Positions 49,098 to 58,138 are shown, counted from the stretch's first letter. The stretch: DNA of 64,000 nt from DATHZQ01 sp035458525 (GCA_035458525.1 DATHZQ010000040.1:1-64000), one strand, 5' to 3'. Notes: generated by a model not told the origin, from the sequence alone. Made by a program: numbers and translations.

Positions 49098-49664
49098 GTG
49101 ACGAGGAGATCCGACCGTAACCGCGACTCGGAATTCGACGAGCGGGTGATCGCGATCAACCGGGTGGCCAAGGTCGTCAAGGGTGGCCGCCGGTTCTCGT
49201 TCACCGCGCTCGTCACCGTTGGCAACGGCAAGGGCAAGGTTGGCATCGGCTACGGCAAGGCCAAGGAAGTCCCGACCGCGATCCAAAAGGGCATCGAGAC
49301 GGCCCGCAAGAACATGGTTGACGTGCCGATGGCCGGTGCGACGATCATCCATCAGGTCATCGGCGAGCAGGGTGCGTCCCGCGTGCTGCTGAAGCCGGCT
49401 GCACCCGGTACCGGGGTCATCGCCGGTGGCGCCGTGCGGCAGATCCTCGAGGCGGCGGGCATCCGCGACGTTCTCGCCAAGAGCCTCGGATCGCCGACCC
49501 ACATCAACGTGGCGCGAGCCACGATGGCGGCCATCGAGGCGCAGCGGCGTCCCGACGAAGTCGCCCGGGCCCGCGGCAAGAAGCCTGAGGACATCTTTCC
49601 TCCAGCACTGTTGGCGGCCTATCGCTCGGCGGAGCTGATGAAGACCCAAGTGGGTGGTGACTGA
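49098..49664 (+). CDS. rpsE: Ribosomal protein S5
   Basis: The 188-aa product starts at GTG (MTRRSDRNRDSEFDERVIAI) after AAGGAGCACGAG. S5 takes part in decoding fidelity and mRNA unwinding. VVKGGRRFSFTALVTVGNGK and GAVRQILEAAGIRDVLAKSL are conserved. rpmD starts 2 nt later. Confidence 0.97.
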   Translation: MTRRSDRNRDSEFDERVIAINRVAKVVKGGRRFSFTALVTVGNGKGKVGIGYGKAKEVPTAIQKGIETARKNMVDVPMAGATIIHQVIGEQGASRVLLKPAAPGTGVIAGGAVRQILEAAGIRDVLAKSLGSPTHINVARATMAAIEAQRRPDEVARARGKKPEDIFPPALLAAYRSAELMKTQVGGD

Positions 49665-49666
49665 CG

Positions 49667-49849
49667 ATGGCCGGCACCCTCAAGATCACGCTCGTCAAGA
49701 GCACAATCGGTGAGAAGCCCAAGACGCGGGCCACGGTGGAGAGCCTCGGGCTGCGCAAGATCCGCCAGTCGGTCGAGCGCCCGGACACGCCCGATGTGCG
49801 GGGCATGGTGTTTCGCGCCAAGCATCTGCTGGACGTTGAGGAGATCTGA
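49667..49849 (+). CDS. rpmD: Ribosomal protein L30
   Basis: The 60-aa product starts MAGTLKITLVKSTIGEKPKT and is of normal bacterial length. The LGLRKIRQSVERPDTPDVRG motif identifies it. It overlaps the rplO ATG by one base (TGATG). Confidence 0.96.
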   Translation: MAGTLKITLVKSTIGEKPKTRATVESLGLRKIRQSVERPDTPDVRGMVFRAKHLLDVEEI

Positions 49850-50286
49850 TGAAGCTGCACCATCTGAAGCCCGCCGAGGGCTCGAAGAAGGCAAAGGTCC
49901 GCGTCGGGCGCGGTGAGCGCGGCCGCCGCGGCAAGACAGCGGGTCGCGGCACCAAGGGGCAGAAGGCGCGCAGCAAGGTGCGTCCCGGCTTCGAGGGCGG
50001 GCAGATGCCGCTGCAGCGGCGGCTGCCGAAGCTCAAGGGCTTCAAGAACCGCAACAAGGAGTACTACGCCCTCATCAACGTCGAGCGCCTCAACGAGTTC
50101 GACGCCGGCGAAGAGATCACGCCGCAGGTGCTGCGGGACCGCGGCATGGTGAAGCACCGGGGTCGGGTCAAGGTGCTCGGCAACGGTGACCTCGACAAGG
50201 CACTCACGGTCAAGGCGCATGCGTTCAGCCTCGGTGCCGTCGAGAAGATCAAAGCAGCGGGCGGATCGACCGAAGTCGTCGAATGA
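49849..50286 (+). CDS. rplO: Ribosomal protein L15
   Basis: The 145-aa product starts MKLHHLKPAEGSKKAKVRVG. RGKTAGRGTKGQKARSKVRP and FEGGQMPLQRRLPKLKGFKN are typical. L15 binds 23S rRNA late in assembly. It is the last ribosomal gene before secY, with a strong hairpin 4 nt after its stop. Confidence 0.97.
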   Translation: MKLHHLKPAEGSKKAKVRVGRGERGRRGKTAGRGTKGQKARSKVRPGFEGGQMPLQRRLPKLKGFKNRNKEYYALINVERLNEFDAGEEITPQVLRDRGMVKHRGRVKVLGNGDLDKALTVKAHAFSLGAVEKIKAAGGSTEVVE

Positions 50287-50290
50287 GTGT

Positions 50291-50316
50291 TTCGCTCGAA
50301 GCAGGCTTCGAGCGAA
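50291..50316 (+). terminator. Strong hairpin between rplO and secY
   Basis: An 11-bp perfect stem (TTCGCTCGAAG 50291-50301 with CTTCGAGCGAA 50306-50316) has the loop CAGG. It starts 4 nt after the rplO stop and lacks a T-run. It could partially terminate, so that secY-adk-map are expressed less than the ribosomal genes. The remaining 184 nt to secY contain no recognisable gene. Confidence 0.55.
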
Positions 50317-50500
50317 TCGAGATGTCGGCCCCTGGCCGCGCCTTCTCGGATCGCACCGCACATGTCGCTGCGATCCGGGCGAGGGGGACGGCGGAGCCGT
50401 TCCCCCTCCCGCACCCCCTCCTAGAACCGAACTGATGCGGTGGGGATACAACCGCTCAACAACTAGTCTCTGACCACCCAGGACACAGGACCTCAGACTC

Positions 50501-51811
50501 ATGCTCTCTGTCTTTCGCAACATGTTCCGGATCCCGGACCTCCGGAACAAGATCCTGTTCACGCTCTTCATCTTTGCGGTGTACCGCTTCGGTGCGGCGG
50601 TGCCGGTACCCGGTGTCGATCTGGATCGCGTCCAGACGTTTGCGAATCAGCAAGAGCAGGCGGGCTTCGTCGGGATCCTGAACCTGTTCAGCGGTGGTGC
50701 GCTGGAGACGATGTCCGTGTTCGCATTGGGAATCATGCCGTACATCACGGCGTCGATCATCATGCAGCTCCTAGCAGTGGTCATCCCGCGCCTGCAGGCG
50801 CTGCAGGACGAAGGTGAGGCGGGTCGCAAGGTCGTGACGCAGTGGACCCGCTACCTCACCGTGGCGCTGGCACTGATCCAATCGACGGGCTTCACGTTCC
50901 TCTTCCACTCCGGGCAGTTCACCGGGGGCGTCGATCTCATCCCCGACTACACCTTGCGCAACGTGCTCACCATCGTGATCACCATGACGGCCGGCACGGC
51001 GCTCATCATGTGGCTGGGTGAGCTGATCACCCAACGCGGCATCGGCAACGGCATGTCGCTGATCATCTTCGTCAGCATCGTGAGCCAGCTGCCCAGCCAG
51101 CTCGGCATCCTGCAGGCGAACTCCTCGACGTTCCAGTTCCTCGCCGTCATCCTGCTGATGCTGGTGCTGACGGTCGGGATCATCTTCATCGACCAGGGCC
51201 AGCGGCGAATCCCGATCTCATTCTCGAGGCGGGTCCGCGGTCGCAAGGTGCTCGGCGGCCAGAACACGTACATCCCGCTGAAGGTGAACATGGCCGGTGT
51301 GATCCCCGTGATCTTCGCCACCAGCATCATGTACTTCCCCGTGCTGGCCTCCTCGGCGATCCCGTCCGACGGGTGGGGCGCCACGGTCCGCGACTGGATC
51401 GACCGCAACCTCATCGGCACGGGCGGCCAGGGCGGATTCAGCCCGACGTTGCCCTACATCATCGTGCTGGCACTCCTCGTGGTGTTCTTCACGTACTTCT
51501 ACACGGCGATCCAGTTCGACCCGGAGCGCCAGGCCGAGACGATTCAGCGCCAAGGCGGGTTCATCCCGGGGATCCGTCCGGGCCGGGCCACCGTGCGCCA
51601 CCTCGAGTACGTCCTGAGCCGCATCACCCTGCCGGGTTCGATCTACCTGGCCTTCGTCGCCGTGGCGCCGTCGATCATGGGGTGGGCATGGGACATCCCG
51701 GTCGGCCTTTCCGGCATCTCGATCCTCATCGTCGCCGGCGTGGCGCTGGAGACGATGAAGCAGATCGAGTCCCAGCTCATGATGCGCAACTACGAAGGCT
51801 TCCTGAGCTAG
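50501..51811 (+). CDS. secY: Preprotein translocase subunit SecY
   Basis: This 436-aa protein with ten predicted membrane segments is the channel of the Sec translocon. It starts MLSVFRNMFRIPDLRNKILF. The GALETMSVFALGIMPYITAS region (plug/TM2) and the cytoplasmic GFIPGIRPGRATVRHLEYV loop are conserved, and the C-terminus QLMMRNYEGFLS is typical. It is separated from rplO by a 214-nt gap with a hairpin, and from adk by 203 nt containing a repeated palindromic element. Confidence 0.97.
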   Translation: MLSVFRNMFRIPDLRNKILFTLFIFAVYRFGAAVPVPGVDLDRVQTFANQQEQAGFVGILNLFSGGALETMSVFALGIMPYITASIIMQLLAVVIPRLQALQDEGEAGRKVVTQWTRYLTVALALIQSTGFTFLFHSGQFTGGVDLIPDYTLRNVLTIVITMTAGTALIMWLGELITQRGIGNGMSLIIFVSIVSQLPSQLGILQANSSTFQFLAVILLMLVLTVGIIFIDQGQRRIPISFSRRVRGRKVLGGQNTYIPLKVNMAGVIPVIFATSIMYFPVLASSAIPSDGWGATVRDWIDRNLIGTGGQGGFSPTLPYIIVLALLVVFFTYFYTAIQFDPERQAETIQRQGGFIPGIRPGRATVRHLEYVLSRITLPGSIYLAFVAVAPSIMGWAWDIPVGLSGISILIVAGVALETMKQIESQLMMRNYEGFLS

Positions 51812-51854
51812 CTCGCCTTTCCCCGGTGACGTCGCCGCTTGTCGCATCCTGCAT

Positions 51855-51907
51855 GGTCCCCCACCAAGTGGGGGAAGGTACCGCCGCCGCAGGCGGCGAT
51901 AGGGGGT
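51855..51907 (+). repeat. Dispersed palindromic element, copy C
   Basis: It begins GGTCCCCCACCAAGTGGGGG, continues AAGGTACCGCCGCCG with a GCCGCC/GGCGGC hairpin, and ends TAGGGGGTGG. It matches copy A (reverse strand, 12947-13002) in module order and most bases, 39 kb away. It lies in the secY-adk gap. Confidence 0.6.
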
Positions 51908-52014
51908 GGCCGGGTCGCTCGATCGGCCCGAAACATGACCTCCCCCGAGGTGGGGTCCGCTGCTTTCGTCCTTGGTGACATCTGGGGCCGCAGACTGCGT
52001 TAACCTCGTCGCCC

Positions 52015-52596
52015 ATGGGTCGACGCATTCTCTTTCTGGGTCCTCCTGGGGCAGGCAAAGGCACGCAGGCTGCGATGCTGGCGCGGGCGTTGGGGGTGCC
52101 GCACATCTCCACCGGCGACATGTTGCGGGCCGCGGTGGCGGCCGGCACCGATCTCGGCAAGCAGGCCGAAGCGATCATGGCGGCCGGTGATCTCGTACCC
52201 GACGACCTGGTCGTTGCGATGGTCGCAGAGCGACTGCACGCCGACGACGCACGCTGTGGCTATCTCCTCGACGGCTTTCCCCGCAACGTCGAGCAGGCCG
52301 ATGCGCTTGCGCAGAAGATGGGGGAGGGATCGCTCGAAGTCGCAATGCTGCTCGATGTCGACGAGGAGGAGCTGGTAGCTCGGCTCATGAACCGTGCGCG
52401 CGAGTTGGGGCGCACGGACGACAACGAAGGCACAGTCCGCCGCCGCCTTCAGGTGTACCGAGCAGAGACCGAGCCGCTCGTGGAGTACTACCCACCGGCC
52501 GGCGTTCCGGTGCTGGCCGTCGACGGGATCGGTTCCATCGAAGAGGTGTTCGCCCGCCTCGTCGTGGCGCTCGCCGAGGAGCCGTCGAAGTCGTGA
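52015..52596 (+). CDS. adk: Adenylate kinase
   Basis: The 193-aa product starts MGRRILFLGPPGAGKGTQAA with the Walker A loop at residues 9-16. STGDMLRAAV and LLDGFPRN are conserved. The LID is the short form without zinc cysteines (MNRARELGRTDDNEGTVRRR). It interconverts ATP plus AMP with two ADP. The stop overlaps the GTG of map (GTGA), the standard secY-adk-map order. Confidence 0.97.
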   Translation: MGRRILFLGPPGAGKGTQAAMLARALGVPHISTGDMLRAAVAAGTDLGKQAEAIMAAGDLVPDDLVVAMVAERLHADDARCGYLLDGFPRNVEQADALAQKMGEGSLEVAMLLDVDEEELVARLMNRARELGRTDDNEGTVRRRLQVYRAETEPLVEYYPPAGVPVLAVDGIGSIEEVFARLVVALAEEPSKS

Positions 52597-53372
52597 ACGG
52601 CCGCGTGATCACCATGAAGGACGCCGCCGCGTTCGAGAAGATGACCATCGCCGGCCAATGTGTCGCCGCGGCCCACGCCGCCGTGCGCCAGGCGGCAGAG
52701 CCAGGGGTCTCGATGAAGGATCTCGATGCGGTTGCGGCCGAGGTGATTCGCGACCACGACTGCCGGCCCTCGTTCTTGGGCTATCACGGCTATCCGGCGA
52801 CGATCTGTGCCTCACCCAACTCGGTGATCGTCCACGGCATCCCCGACGGCTACAAGCTGACGGACGGCGACATCATCTCGGTCGACGTGGGCGCGATCTA
52901 TGAAGGGTGGCACGGCGACGCTGCGTTCACCATGGCGGTGGGCGACGTACCGGCCGAGGTGGCCAAGCTCATCGAAGTCACCGAGCAAGGGCTCTGGAAC
53001 GGCATCGCCCAAGCGAGGGCTGGAAAGCGCCTCGGTGACGTTGGGAACGCCATCGAGACCACCGCCAAGCCCCACGGCTACGGCGTCGTTCGCGAGTACA
53101 TCGGTCACGGCATCGGGCGCAACATGCACGAAGCGCCCAATGTCCCCAACTACGGCAAGAAGGGCAAGGGACTCAAGCTGAAGACCGGCATGGCTCTCGC
53201 CATCGAGCCCATGTTCAACCTCGGCACGGCCGAGACGGCACTCCTCGATGACGGCTGGACCGTCGTCACCGCCGATGGGGCCTTGTCCGCCCACTTCGAA
53301 CACACCGTGTTGCTCACGGAGCAAGGGTCGATCGTGTCGACCCTCCCCGAGCCGAAACTCGTCGGCGTCTGA
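52593..53372 (+). CDS. map: Methionine aminopeptidase, type I
   Basis: The 259-aa product starts at GTG (MNGRVITMKDAAAFEKMTIA). It removes the initiator Met from nascent proteins. The metal ligands are visible: Asp in ISVDVGAIYEGWHGDAAF, His in YIGHGIGRNMHEAP, Glu in AIEPMFNLG and Glu in HFEHTVLLTE. SVIVHGIP carries the substrate His. No N-terminal zinc-finger extension is present. Confidence 0.97.
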   Translation: MNGRVITMKDAAAFEKMTIAGQCVAAAHAAVRQAAEPGVSMKDLDAVAAEVIRDHDCRPSFLGYHGYPATICASPNSVIVHGIPDGYKLTDGDIISVDVGAIYEGWHGDAAFTMAVGDVPAEVAKLIEVTEQGLWNGIAQARAGKRLGDVGNAIETTAKPHGYGVVREYIGHGIGRNMHEAPNVPNYGKKGKGLKLKTGMALAIEPMFNLGTAETALLDDGWTVVTADGALSAHFEHTVLLTEQGSIVSTLPEPKLVGV

Positions 53373-53378
53373 TTCCTG

Positions 53379-53414
53379 CGTACCTGGCCGCGGCATGCCG
53401 CGGCGAGCTACGCA
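53379..53414 (+). terminator. Palindrome after map
   Basis: A perfect 16-bp palindrome, CCGCGGCATGCCGCGG (53388-53403), is flanked by GCGTA and TACGC arms. It sits just after the map stop and probably acts as the operon-end hairpin, although no T-run follows. Confidence 0.45.
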
Positions 53415-53542
53415 AGTTCGCCGAACGAGCGCGATCCTCGCTGAGGGCGCGGTTCCGGCGCGCATCACGGGACCGGTCGGGTCTGGGGCCTCTGGTTGCG
53501 GGCGGGCGCCGGGGCGAAGCTGATGTGGACGGGAGGTTTCTG

Positions 53543-54010
53543 ATGCCGGAGATATCTGTCCGAACGCTGGAGCGGCAACCCACGCTCGTGATGTGGGGCA
53601 AGGTGGTCGTCAAAGACATGCCGCAGTTCCTCGGCAGAGCGTTTCGCGCTGCGGCCACCCACGCCGAGACCCTCGGCACGGAGATCTGCGGGCCGCCGTT
53701 CGCTCGCTACCGGCCGCTGGACAGCGAATTCAAGGAGTTCGAGGTGGAGGCCGGGTTCCCGGTGACCAATGAGCCGACCGGATCTGAAGAGGTGGATGCC
53801 TCATCGCTCCCCGCCGGGCCGGCGGCCGTAGCAATGCACATCGGACCCTACGACGCGATGGTGCCCGCTTACGACGCGATCGTGGCGTTCCTCCGCGAGC
53901 AACACGCCGAGGCGTTTGGCCCGGCCTGGGAGGTATATCTCTCAGACGCCAGCGAGGAGCCGGACCCGGCGAAGTGGCGTACCGAGATCGTGCAACCGTT
54001 CATGGCGTAG
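53543..54010 (+). CDS. GyrI-like/AraC effector-binding domain protein
   Basis: This 155-aa protein has a stand-alone GyrI-like small-molecule-binding domain. It starts at ATG 53543, 6 nt after GGGAGG; a GTG 18 nt earlier is less likely. The AVAMHIGPYDAMVPAYDAI motif (about residues 97-115) and the closing DPAKWRTEIVQPF are typical. There is no DNA-binding domain, so it is a ligand-binding or hydrolase-type SOUL/GyrI protein of unknown role. It ends about 100 nt before the convergent GNAT remnant. Confidence 0.78.
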   Translation: MPEISVRTLERQPTLVMWGKVVVKDMPQFLGRAFRAAATHAETLGTEICGPPFARYRPLDSEFKEFEVEAGFPVTNEPTGSEEVDASSLPAGPAAVAMHIGPYDAMVPAYDAIVAFLREQHAEAFGPAWEVYLSDASEEPDPAKWRTEIVQPFMA

Positions 54011-54114
54011 TTCGACCGTCATCGGGGGGCGATGGGCGCCTGCCCGGTGAGGGCGCGGAACGCTTCGTCGTCCGACCGCCACTGAGCGGGCGCTGATGGG
54101 CGCTGAGGTCGGGC

Positions 54115-54866
54115 TCACTGCGTCGTTGCCTGGGTGCGATACCAGTACTGGTACTCGGCGCCGAAGCCGTGACCCGAGTAAAACGCCCGAGCCGGCGTGT
54201 TCTCTGTCTGTAGCTGGAGAAACGCCATCGTTGCGCCGTTGCTCCGACCCCGCGCCTGCAGTGCCTGCAACACCTGCGTACCCAGCCCCGAGCCACGAAG
54301 ATGCCGGGCGGTGTGCATCACATAGATGGCGACGGCGTCGTCCCACACCACGCCCATGCCCATCGCAGCGACTTCGCCGGCGGCCTCCAGCTCGGCGTAC
54401 GCCGTTGGAGTGGGGAGGCGGGCAAGCATCGAGCGGACCACGTCCGGGTCCGTTCCGTGAGGGAGCGTCGTGACATCAACGCTTCGAACCAGCGAGCCGA
54501 CGGAGCCTGGTCGATGCGGACGTCGCCGGGCTCCGAAGCGTCCTCGATGCGCCGGGTCATCACGTCGACGGCATTCTCACGGCGGTAGCCGCGGGCGCCG
54601 AGGGTCATTTCGAGCTCGGTCGGGGCGAGCTCGGTGAGCCGAAATCGACACGGCAACCCCAGCGCCGCATACCACCGTTCCGCATCGCGAAGAGCGGCCA
54701 GCAGGGTTCCATCCGGCTGCCCCAGCGGGCTCACCGAGTTGGAGCGGTTGGTGACACCGCGGGCGGTGCGGAACACCCACGACCCGTCGGTGTGGTGTTC
54801 GAGGGCCGGCCAGGTGGCCAGTCCGATCTCCTCCAGCCGCCGGATTCGCTCCGGCCTGCCGGTCAC
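54115..54866 (-). pseudogene. Frameshifted GNAT-family acetyltransferase
   Basis: Two overlapping frames together make one GNAT of about 250 aa. The first part starts at GTG 54866 (overlapping the esterase stop, GTGA) and reads VTGRPERIRRLEEIG to APSARWFEAL. The second part, in another frame, continues VDVTTLPHGTDPDVVRSM and carries the acetyl-CoA region HLRGSGLGTQVLQALQARGR and the typical TPARAFYSGHGF end. The frame switch falls near 54488-54498. It may be a real inactivating indel or a sequencing error. Confidence 0.78.
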
Positions 54867-55585
54867 GTCAGGTCGTCGAGGTACAGCGGGAGCATCGCCC
54901 GCCAGGTCGGCCAGTCGTGGTCCCACTGCCGGCCCCAATCGTCGACGCGGTTCGGGATGCCTTTCGAGCCCAGGAGCTCCGCCACCTGCCAGCTCTCGCT
55001 TGGATCCTCCCAGCGACCGCTCCCGGTGGCCAGGATGATGAAGCGCTGCCGCAGCCGGTCGAGCACCGGACCGCCGAGATCCGGCAGGAAGTGGAGCGGA
55101 GACGAGTAGTAGAAGTCGTCGCTCCAGTGGCCGCCCAGCCGGTCGGAGAGGTCGTAGCTCCCGCTCATGCAGATCGCGCTGCGGATCACGTCGGGGTGGC
55201 GGCTGATGGTCTCGAGCGCCCAGAAGGCTCCGATCGACGAACCGGCCGTGATGATCTCGATGTGGTCATCGTGGCAATCCGCCCGGATGGCCGGCACCGC
55301 TTCCTCCCGGATGAACCGGTCGAACTGGTTCTGCAGCCACATCGAGTGCCGGGGGTCGTCCTGTTCGAGCCACGAACGGCCCGACACCGAATCGACGGAG
55401 TACACCTTGATCCGGCCGGCCGAGAGCAATCCTGCGAGTGCGTCGATCAACTGGAAGCGCTCGACCTCCTCGGCGTCGCCGCCCGCCGTCGGAAAGACGA
55501 GCACCGGTGTGCCGATGCTGCCCCACCGGGCCATGGACACCCACTGCTCCAGGCGAGGGGAATACCAGCGCTCGACGGCCTTCAC
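54863..55585 (-). CDS. Alpha/beta-hydrolase esterase
   Basis: This 240-aa alpha/beta hydrolase starts at GTG (MKAVERWYSPRLEQWVSMAR). The nucleophile elbow is ITAGSSIGAF (GxSxG, about residues 111-120), preceded by VLVFPTAGGDAEE. The late DWGRQWDHDWPTWRAMLPLY carries the likely catalytic His. It has no signal peptide. It overlaps the ATP-grasp gene (GTGA) and the GNAT remnant (GTGA), so the three genes are translationally linked. It resembles the predicted esterases grouped as COG4947; the substrate is unknown. Confidence 0.8.
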   Translation of the reverse strand: MKAVERWYSPRLEQWVSMARWGSIGTPVLVFPTAGGDAEEVERFQLIDALAGLLSAGRIKVYSVDSVSGRSWLEQDDPRHSMWLQNQFDRFIREEAVPAIRADCHDDHIEIITAGSSIGAFWALETISRHPDVIRSAICMSGSYDLSDRLGGHWSDDFYYSSPLHFLPDLGGPVLDRLRQRFIILATGSGRWEDPSESWQVAELLGSKGIPNRVDDWGRQWDHDWPTWRAMLPLYLDDLT

Positions 55586-56832
55586 GACGGATCCAGGCGA
55601 TCGCGCTCGGTCCGCCGCCAGAACTGGATCAACCCCCAGAAGTGCTCGGTGAACTGGTCGACTTCCTGCGCGGGGAACATCGTCTCGACTTTGTGGCGGA
55701 TGATTCCCTTCGCCCGCTCCGTGGCGAAATAGTCGAGCGTGATCTCGTCGAGGTCGGCCAGGTGGTCGTCACAGAACTCGGCGAAGCGATCGGCTTCGAG
55801 ACGCCGCCTGGCGAGGCTCCCGAGCGCCGCAAGCCGCTCTCCATGGTCGTCGTGTGCTTCCGCGGTCGCGAAGAACTCGTGCCAGTTGAGGTCGTGGCGC
55901 ATGGGGCGCCGGGTCGCCGCACAGAACAGCGACCAGCGGATCAGCGCCTTGACGAGCCACGGGATGTGGAAGTGCAGCGACGTCACCTGAGAGTCCGGGT
56001 TGGCGTTGGCGAAATCGATGGGGTGGTACACCCCGTCCTGACGCAGCGCTTCGCAGGAGTTGAAGTCCCACCCGAAGAACGTGTTGATGGTGAGCGTGAG
56101 GTCGGCGAGCTGATTCCAGTCGGCCCCGTCGACGAAATCGAAAGCGACCTTGTAGCGGTCGTGCAATGGTGCATCCGGGTCGTACCGCATCACGTTGACC
56201 TGGGGCCCCACGGCGAGGCAGCGCACGAACAGGTCGAACGGCTCGACTGCCCTTTGGGCGTGCATGATCCGCGTGCCCGAGGCGTCGTAGGCGGCCTTGA
56301 GCTGGCCGGCGTCCTCGATGCGGCTCACTCCGACCCACGCGCCGCCGTCGTACGGCTTGAGGAACATCGGAAATCCGATCTCCTCGCCGATCGCATCGAG
56401 ATCGAACATCTGGGCGTAGCGCTCGAGGGTCACGTGGAGATCGTCGGCGTGGTCGTACTCCTTCGGCGGGAGTAGATACGTCTGCGGGACGGGCACGCCC
56501 AGCCGCATCATGGCGGCGTACGACGTGTGTTTCTGCATCGCCTGCAACGTGAACGGATTGTTCAAGACGTACAGGTCGTCCTTCACGACCGCCTTCTTGA
56601 TCCACTCGCGACTGGTGTGATACCAGGGCGTGAGCCGGTCGAGCACCAGGTCGTAGCGCACCGGCTGGTTGAGGTCGAAAGGTTCGATCGTCACCCGCTC
56701 GACGCCGAAACGGAGCGTCTTGCCCGCCACCGTGGCCCGTGGGTCGAGCCTTGCGACGATGTCCTCGTAGAACTGCGGCCAGCACAGATCAGCGCCGAGG
56801 CTGAGGCCGATGAGTCGCGTCGAGCTGGTCAT
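55582..56832 (-). CDS. ATP-grasp superfamily ligase
   Basis: This 416-aa protein starts MTSSTRLIGLSLGADLCWPQ. The ATP-grasp core is recognisable as VVKDDLYVLNNPFTLQAMQK, then RLGVPVPQTYLL and GFPMFLKPYDGGAWVGVSRI (about residues 153-172), with the likely metal-binding part around GWDFNSCEA. ATP-grasp enzymes activate a carboxylate as acyl-phosphate and join it to an amine or thiol. It is enclosed by two esterase genes (9-nt gap and 4-nt overlap). The product is unknown; peptide or amino-acid ligation is an inference. Confidence 0.8.
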   Translation of the reverse strand: MTSSTRLIGLSLGADLCWPQFYEDIVARLDPRATVAGKTLRFGVERVTIEPFDLNQPVRYDLVLDRLTPWYHTSREWIKKAVVKDDLYVLNNPFTLQAMQKHTSYAAMMRLGVPVPQTYLLPPKEYDHADDLHVTLERYAQMFDLDAIGEEIGFPMFLKPYDGGAWVGVSRIEDAGQLKAAYDASGTRIMHAQRAVEPFDLFVRCLAVGPQVNVMRYDPDAPLHDRYKVAFDFVDGADWNQLADLTLTINTFFGWDFNSCEALRQDGVYHPIDFANANPDSQVTSLHFHIPWLVKALIRWSLFCAATRRPMRHDLNWHEFFATAEAHDDHGERLAALGSLARRRLEADRFAEFCDDHLADLDEITLDYFATERAKGIIRHKVETMFPAQEVDQFTEHFWGLIQFWRRTERDRLDPS

Positions 56833-56841
56833 GGCGCCAAC

Positions 56842-57990
56842 CTAGTGGTGCACCGGCGCCGGGAAGAGCTCGCGCAGTGCGTCGCCGAGGTTGTTGCGCC
56901 AGTTCTGCCAGTGGTGACCGTCGAGCGGTTCGCGGTAGGACACATCGATGCCGGCCAGCCGCAGGCGGGACACGAAGGCCATGTTGTCCGTCGACAGCGC
57001 TTCGAACGCCCCACACGCAACCCAGGCCATCGGCGTCGGCAGCCCGGGGCCACTGTGGAACCGGTGCATGAAGTCGACGACGGGCTGCAGCTCCGGCCCC
57101 CGGTGCCACGGTCCCCCCAGCTCTGTGATGAAGGTTCCGGAGAGCAACACCATTGCGCCAAAGACATCTGGGTGGCGCCATGCCGTAGCCAGGCTGGCGA
57201 CGGCGCCGAGGCTGGCGCCGCCGATCACTCGGTGGCGAGGCTCCGAGCTGATCTGGAATTCGGAAGTGACGCCGGGCACGATCTCGTCGACAATCGATCG
57301 GCCGTGGGCGGGTAGCGCCATGTACTCGCGGTTCCGGTCGACGGGGTCCATCAACACGACCACGGTGGGGCGCATCGCACCCGCGCCGATCAGGCTGTCG
57401 AGCGACGTCGTGAGCGCGGCGTATTGGATCAGATCGCTGCCGTCGTGAAGGAACACCGCCGGGTACGGCGCCGCCGCCGGAAATCCTGCAGGGACGTACA
57501 CCGAGTGGGAGCGTTTGCCGCCGAGCGCCTTCGAGTCGATCTCTATGGTCTCGACATCGCCGCGAGCGGCGTCCACGCTCGGCGATGTCCACATCGGGTC
57601 CACGTAACCGAGGGCGTGCGCAACCGAGTTGGCCCCAAACGGATCGTGTGCGATCCGGGTGTTCAAAGGATCGATGGTGCGCTGTGTCTCGTGGTCCCAC
57701 TCGATCTCGAGCTGGTACTCCATGCGAGTGCGCTGCGGCAGCTTCACCGTCACGGACCACAGATCGGTGCTCTCGAACCGTTCCATGTCGGGGATCTTCG
57801 GAAACTGCGCCATGAAGTGAACGACCCGAACCGCCCGCGGGCTCCCGACGTAGGTGAACGTGACCGTTTCGCCGTCGATGAACGGGGTTCTGGCCCGCGT
57901 CAGGCGTCGTCGCAGATATGCGGGTGCCATGGATCGGGCTGCTTCGGCAACCGCCTCAGGCAGGGGGAACCGGGGAAACGTCTCGCTCAT
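56842..57990 (-). CDS. Enterochelin-esterase (Fes)-like hydrolase
   Basis: This 382-aa protein has an N-terminal beta-sandwich domain like that of Fes/IroD (about residues 30-125) and a C-terminal alpha/beta hydrolase. Visible motifs are SHSVYVPAGFP, FLHDGSDL, VVVLMDPVDRNREYMAL, the nucleophile elbow VIGGASLGAVASL and a final His in EPLDGHHWQNWRNNL. It lacks a signal peptide. It is the first gene of the reverse-strand ATP-grasp cassette, 9 nt before the ATP-grasp gene. No siderophore synthase is nearby, so a true enterobactin esterase is unlikely. Confidence 0.82.
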   Translation of the reverse strand: MSETFPRFPLPEAVAEAARSMAPAYLRRRLTRARTPFIDGETVTFTYVGSPRAVRVVHFMAQFPKIPDMERFESTDLWSVTVKLPQRTRMEYQLEIEWDHETQRTIDPLNTRIAHDPFGANSVAHALGYVDPMWTSPSVDAARGDVETIEIDSKALGGKRSHSVYVPAGFPAAAPYPAVFLHDGSDLIQYAALTTSLDSLIGAGAMRPTVVVLMDPVDRNREYMALPAHGRSIVDEIVPGVTSEFQISSEPRHRVIGGASLGAVASLATAWRHPDVFGAMVLLSGTFITELGGPWHRGPELQPVVDFMHRFHSGPGLPTPMAWVACGAFEALSTDNMAFVSRLRLAGIDVSYREPLDGHHWQNWRNNLGDALRELFPAPVHH

Positions 57991-58132
57991 GACGCCAGAG
58001 GCTACCGGCCGCTCGAGGCGCTCGCTGCCGTCTGACCTCTCGGAAACCCCTTCCCCAAGGGCTTGGCCTGCACTATCGTCGTGGCTGTCGGGCAGATTGC
58101 GCTGCGATGTGCCGTCAGTTTCATTCGTCCTC

Positions 58133-58138
58133 TAATAT
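58133..58138 (+). promoter_or_regulatory. Candidate -10 of the infA operon
   Basis: TAATAT lies 34 nt upstream of the infA start in the 182-bp gap behind a divergent gene, where a promoter must exist. No good -35 is seen at 16-18 bp, so only the -10 is proposed. Confidence 0.35.

Noticed and set aside
56842..57990. Siderophore-hydrolysis role for the Fes-like gene
   Set aside because: No siderophore biosynthesis, iron transporter or Fur-box-like sequence was seen nearby; fold similarity alone does not support it.
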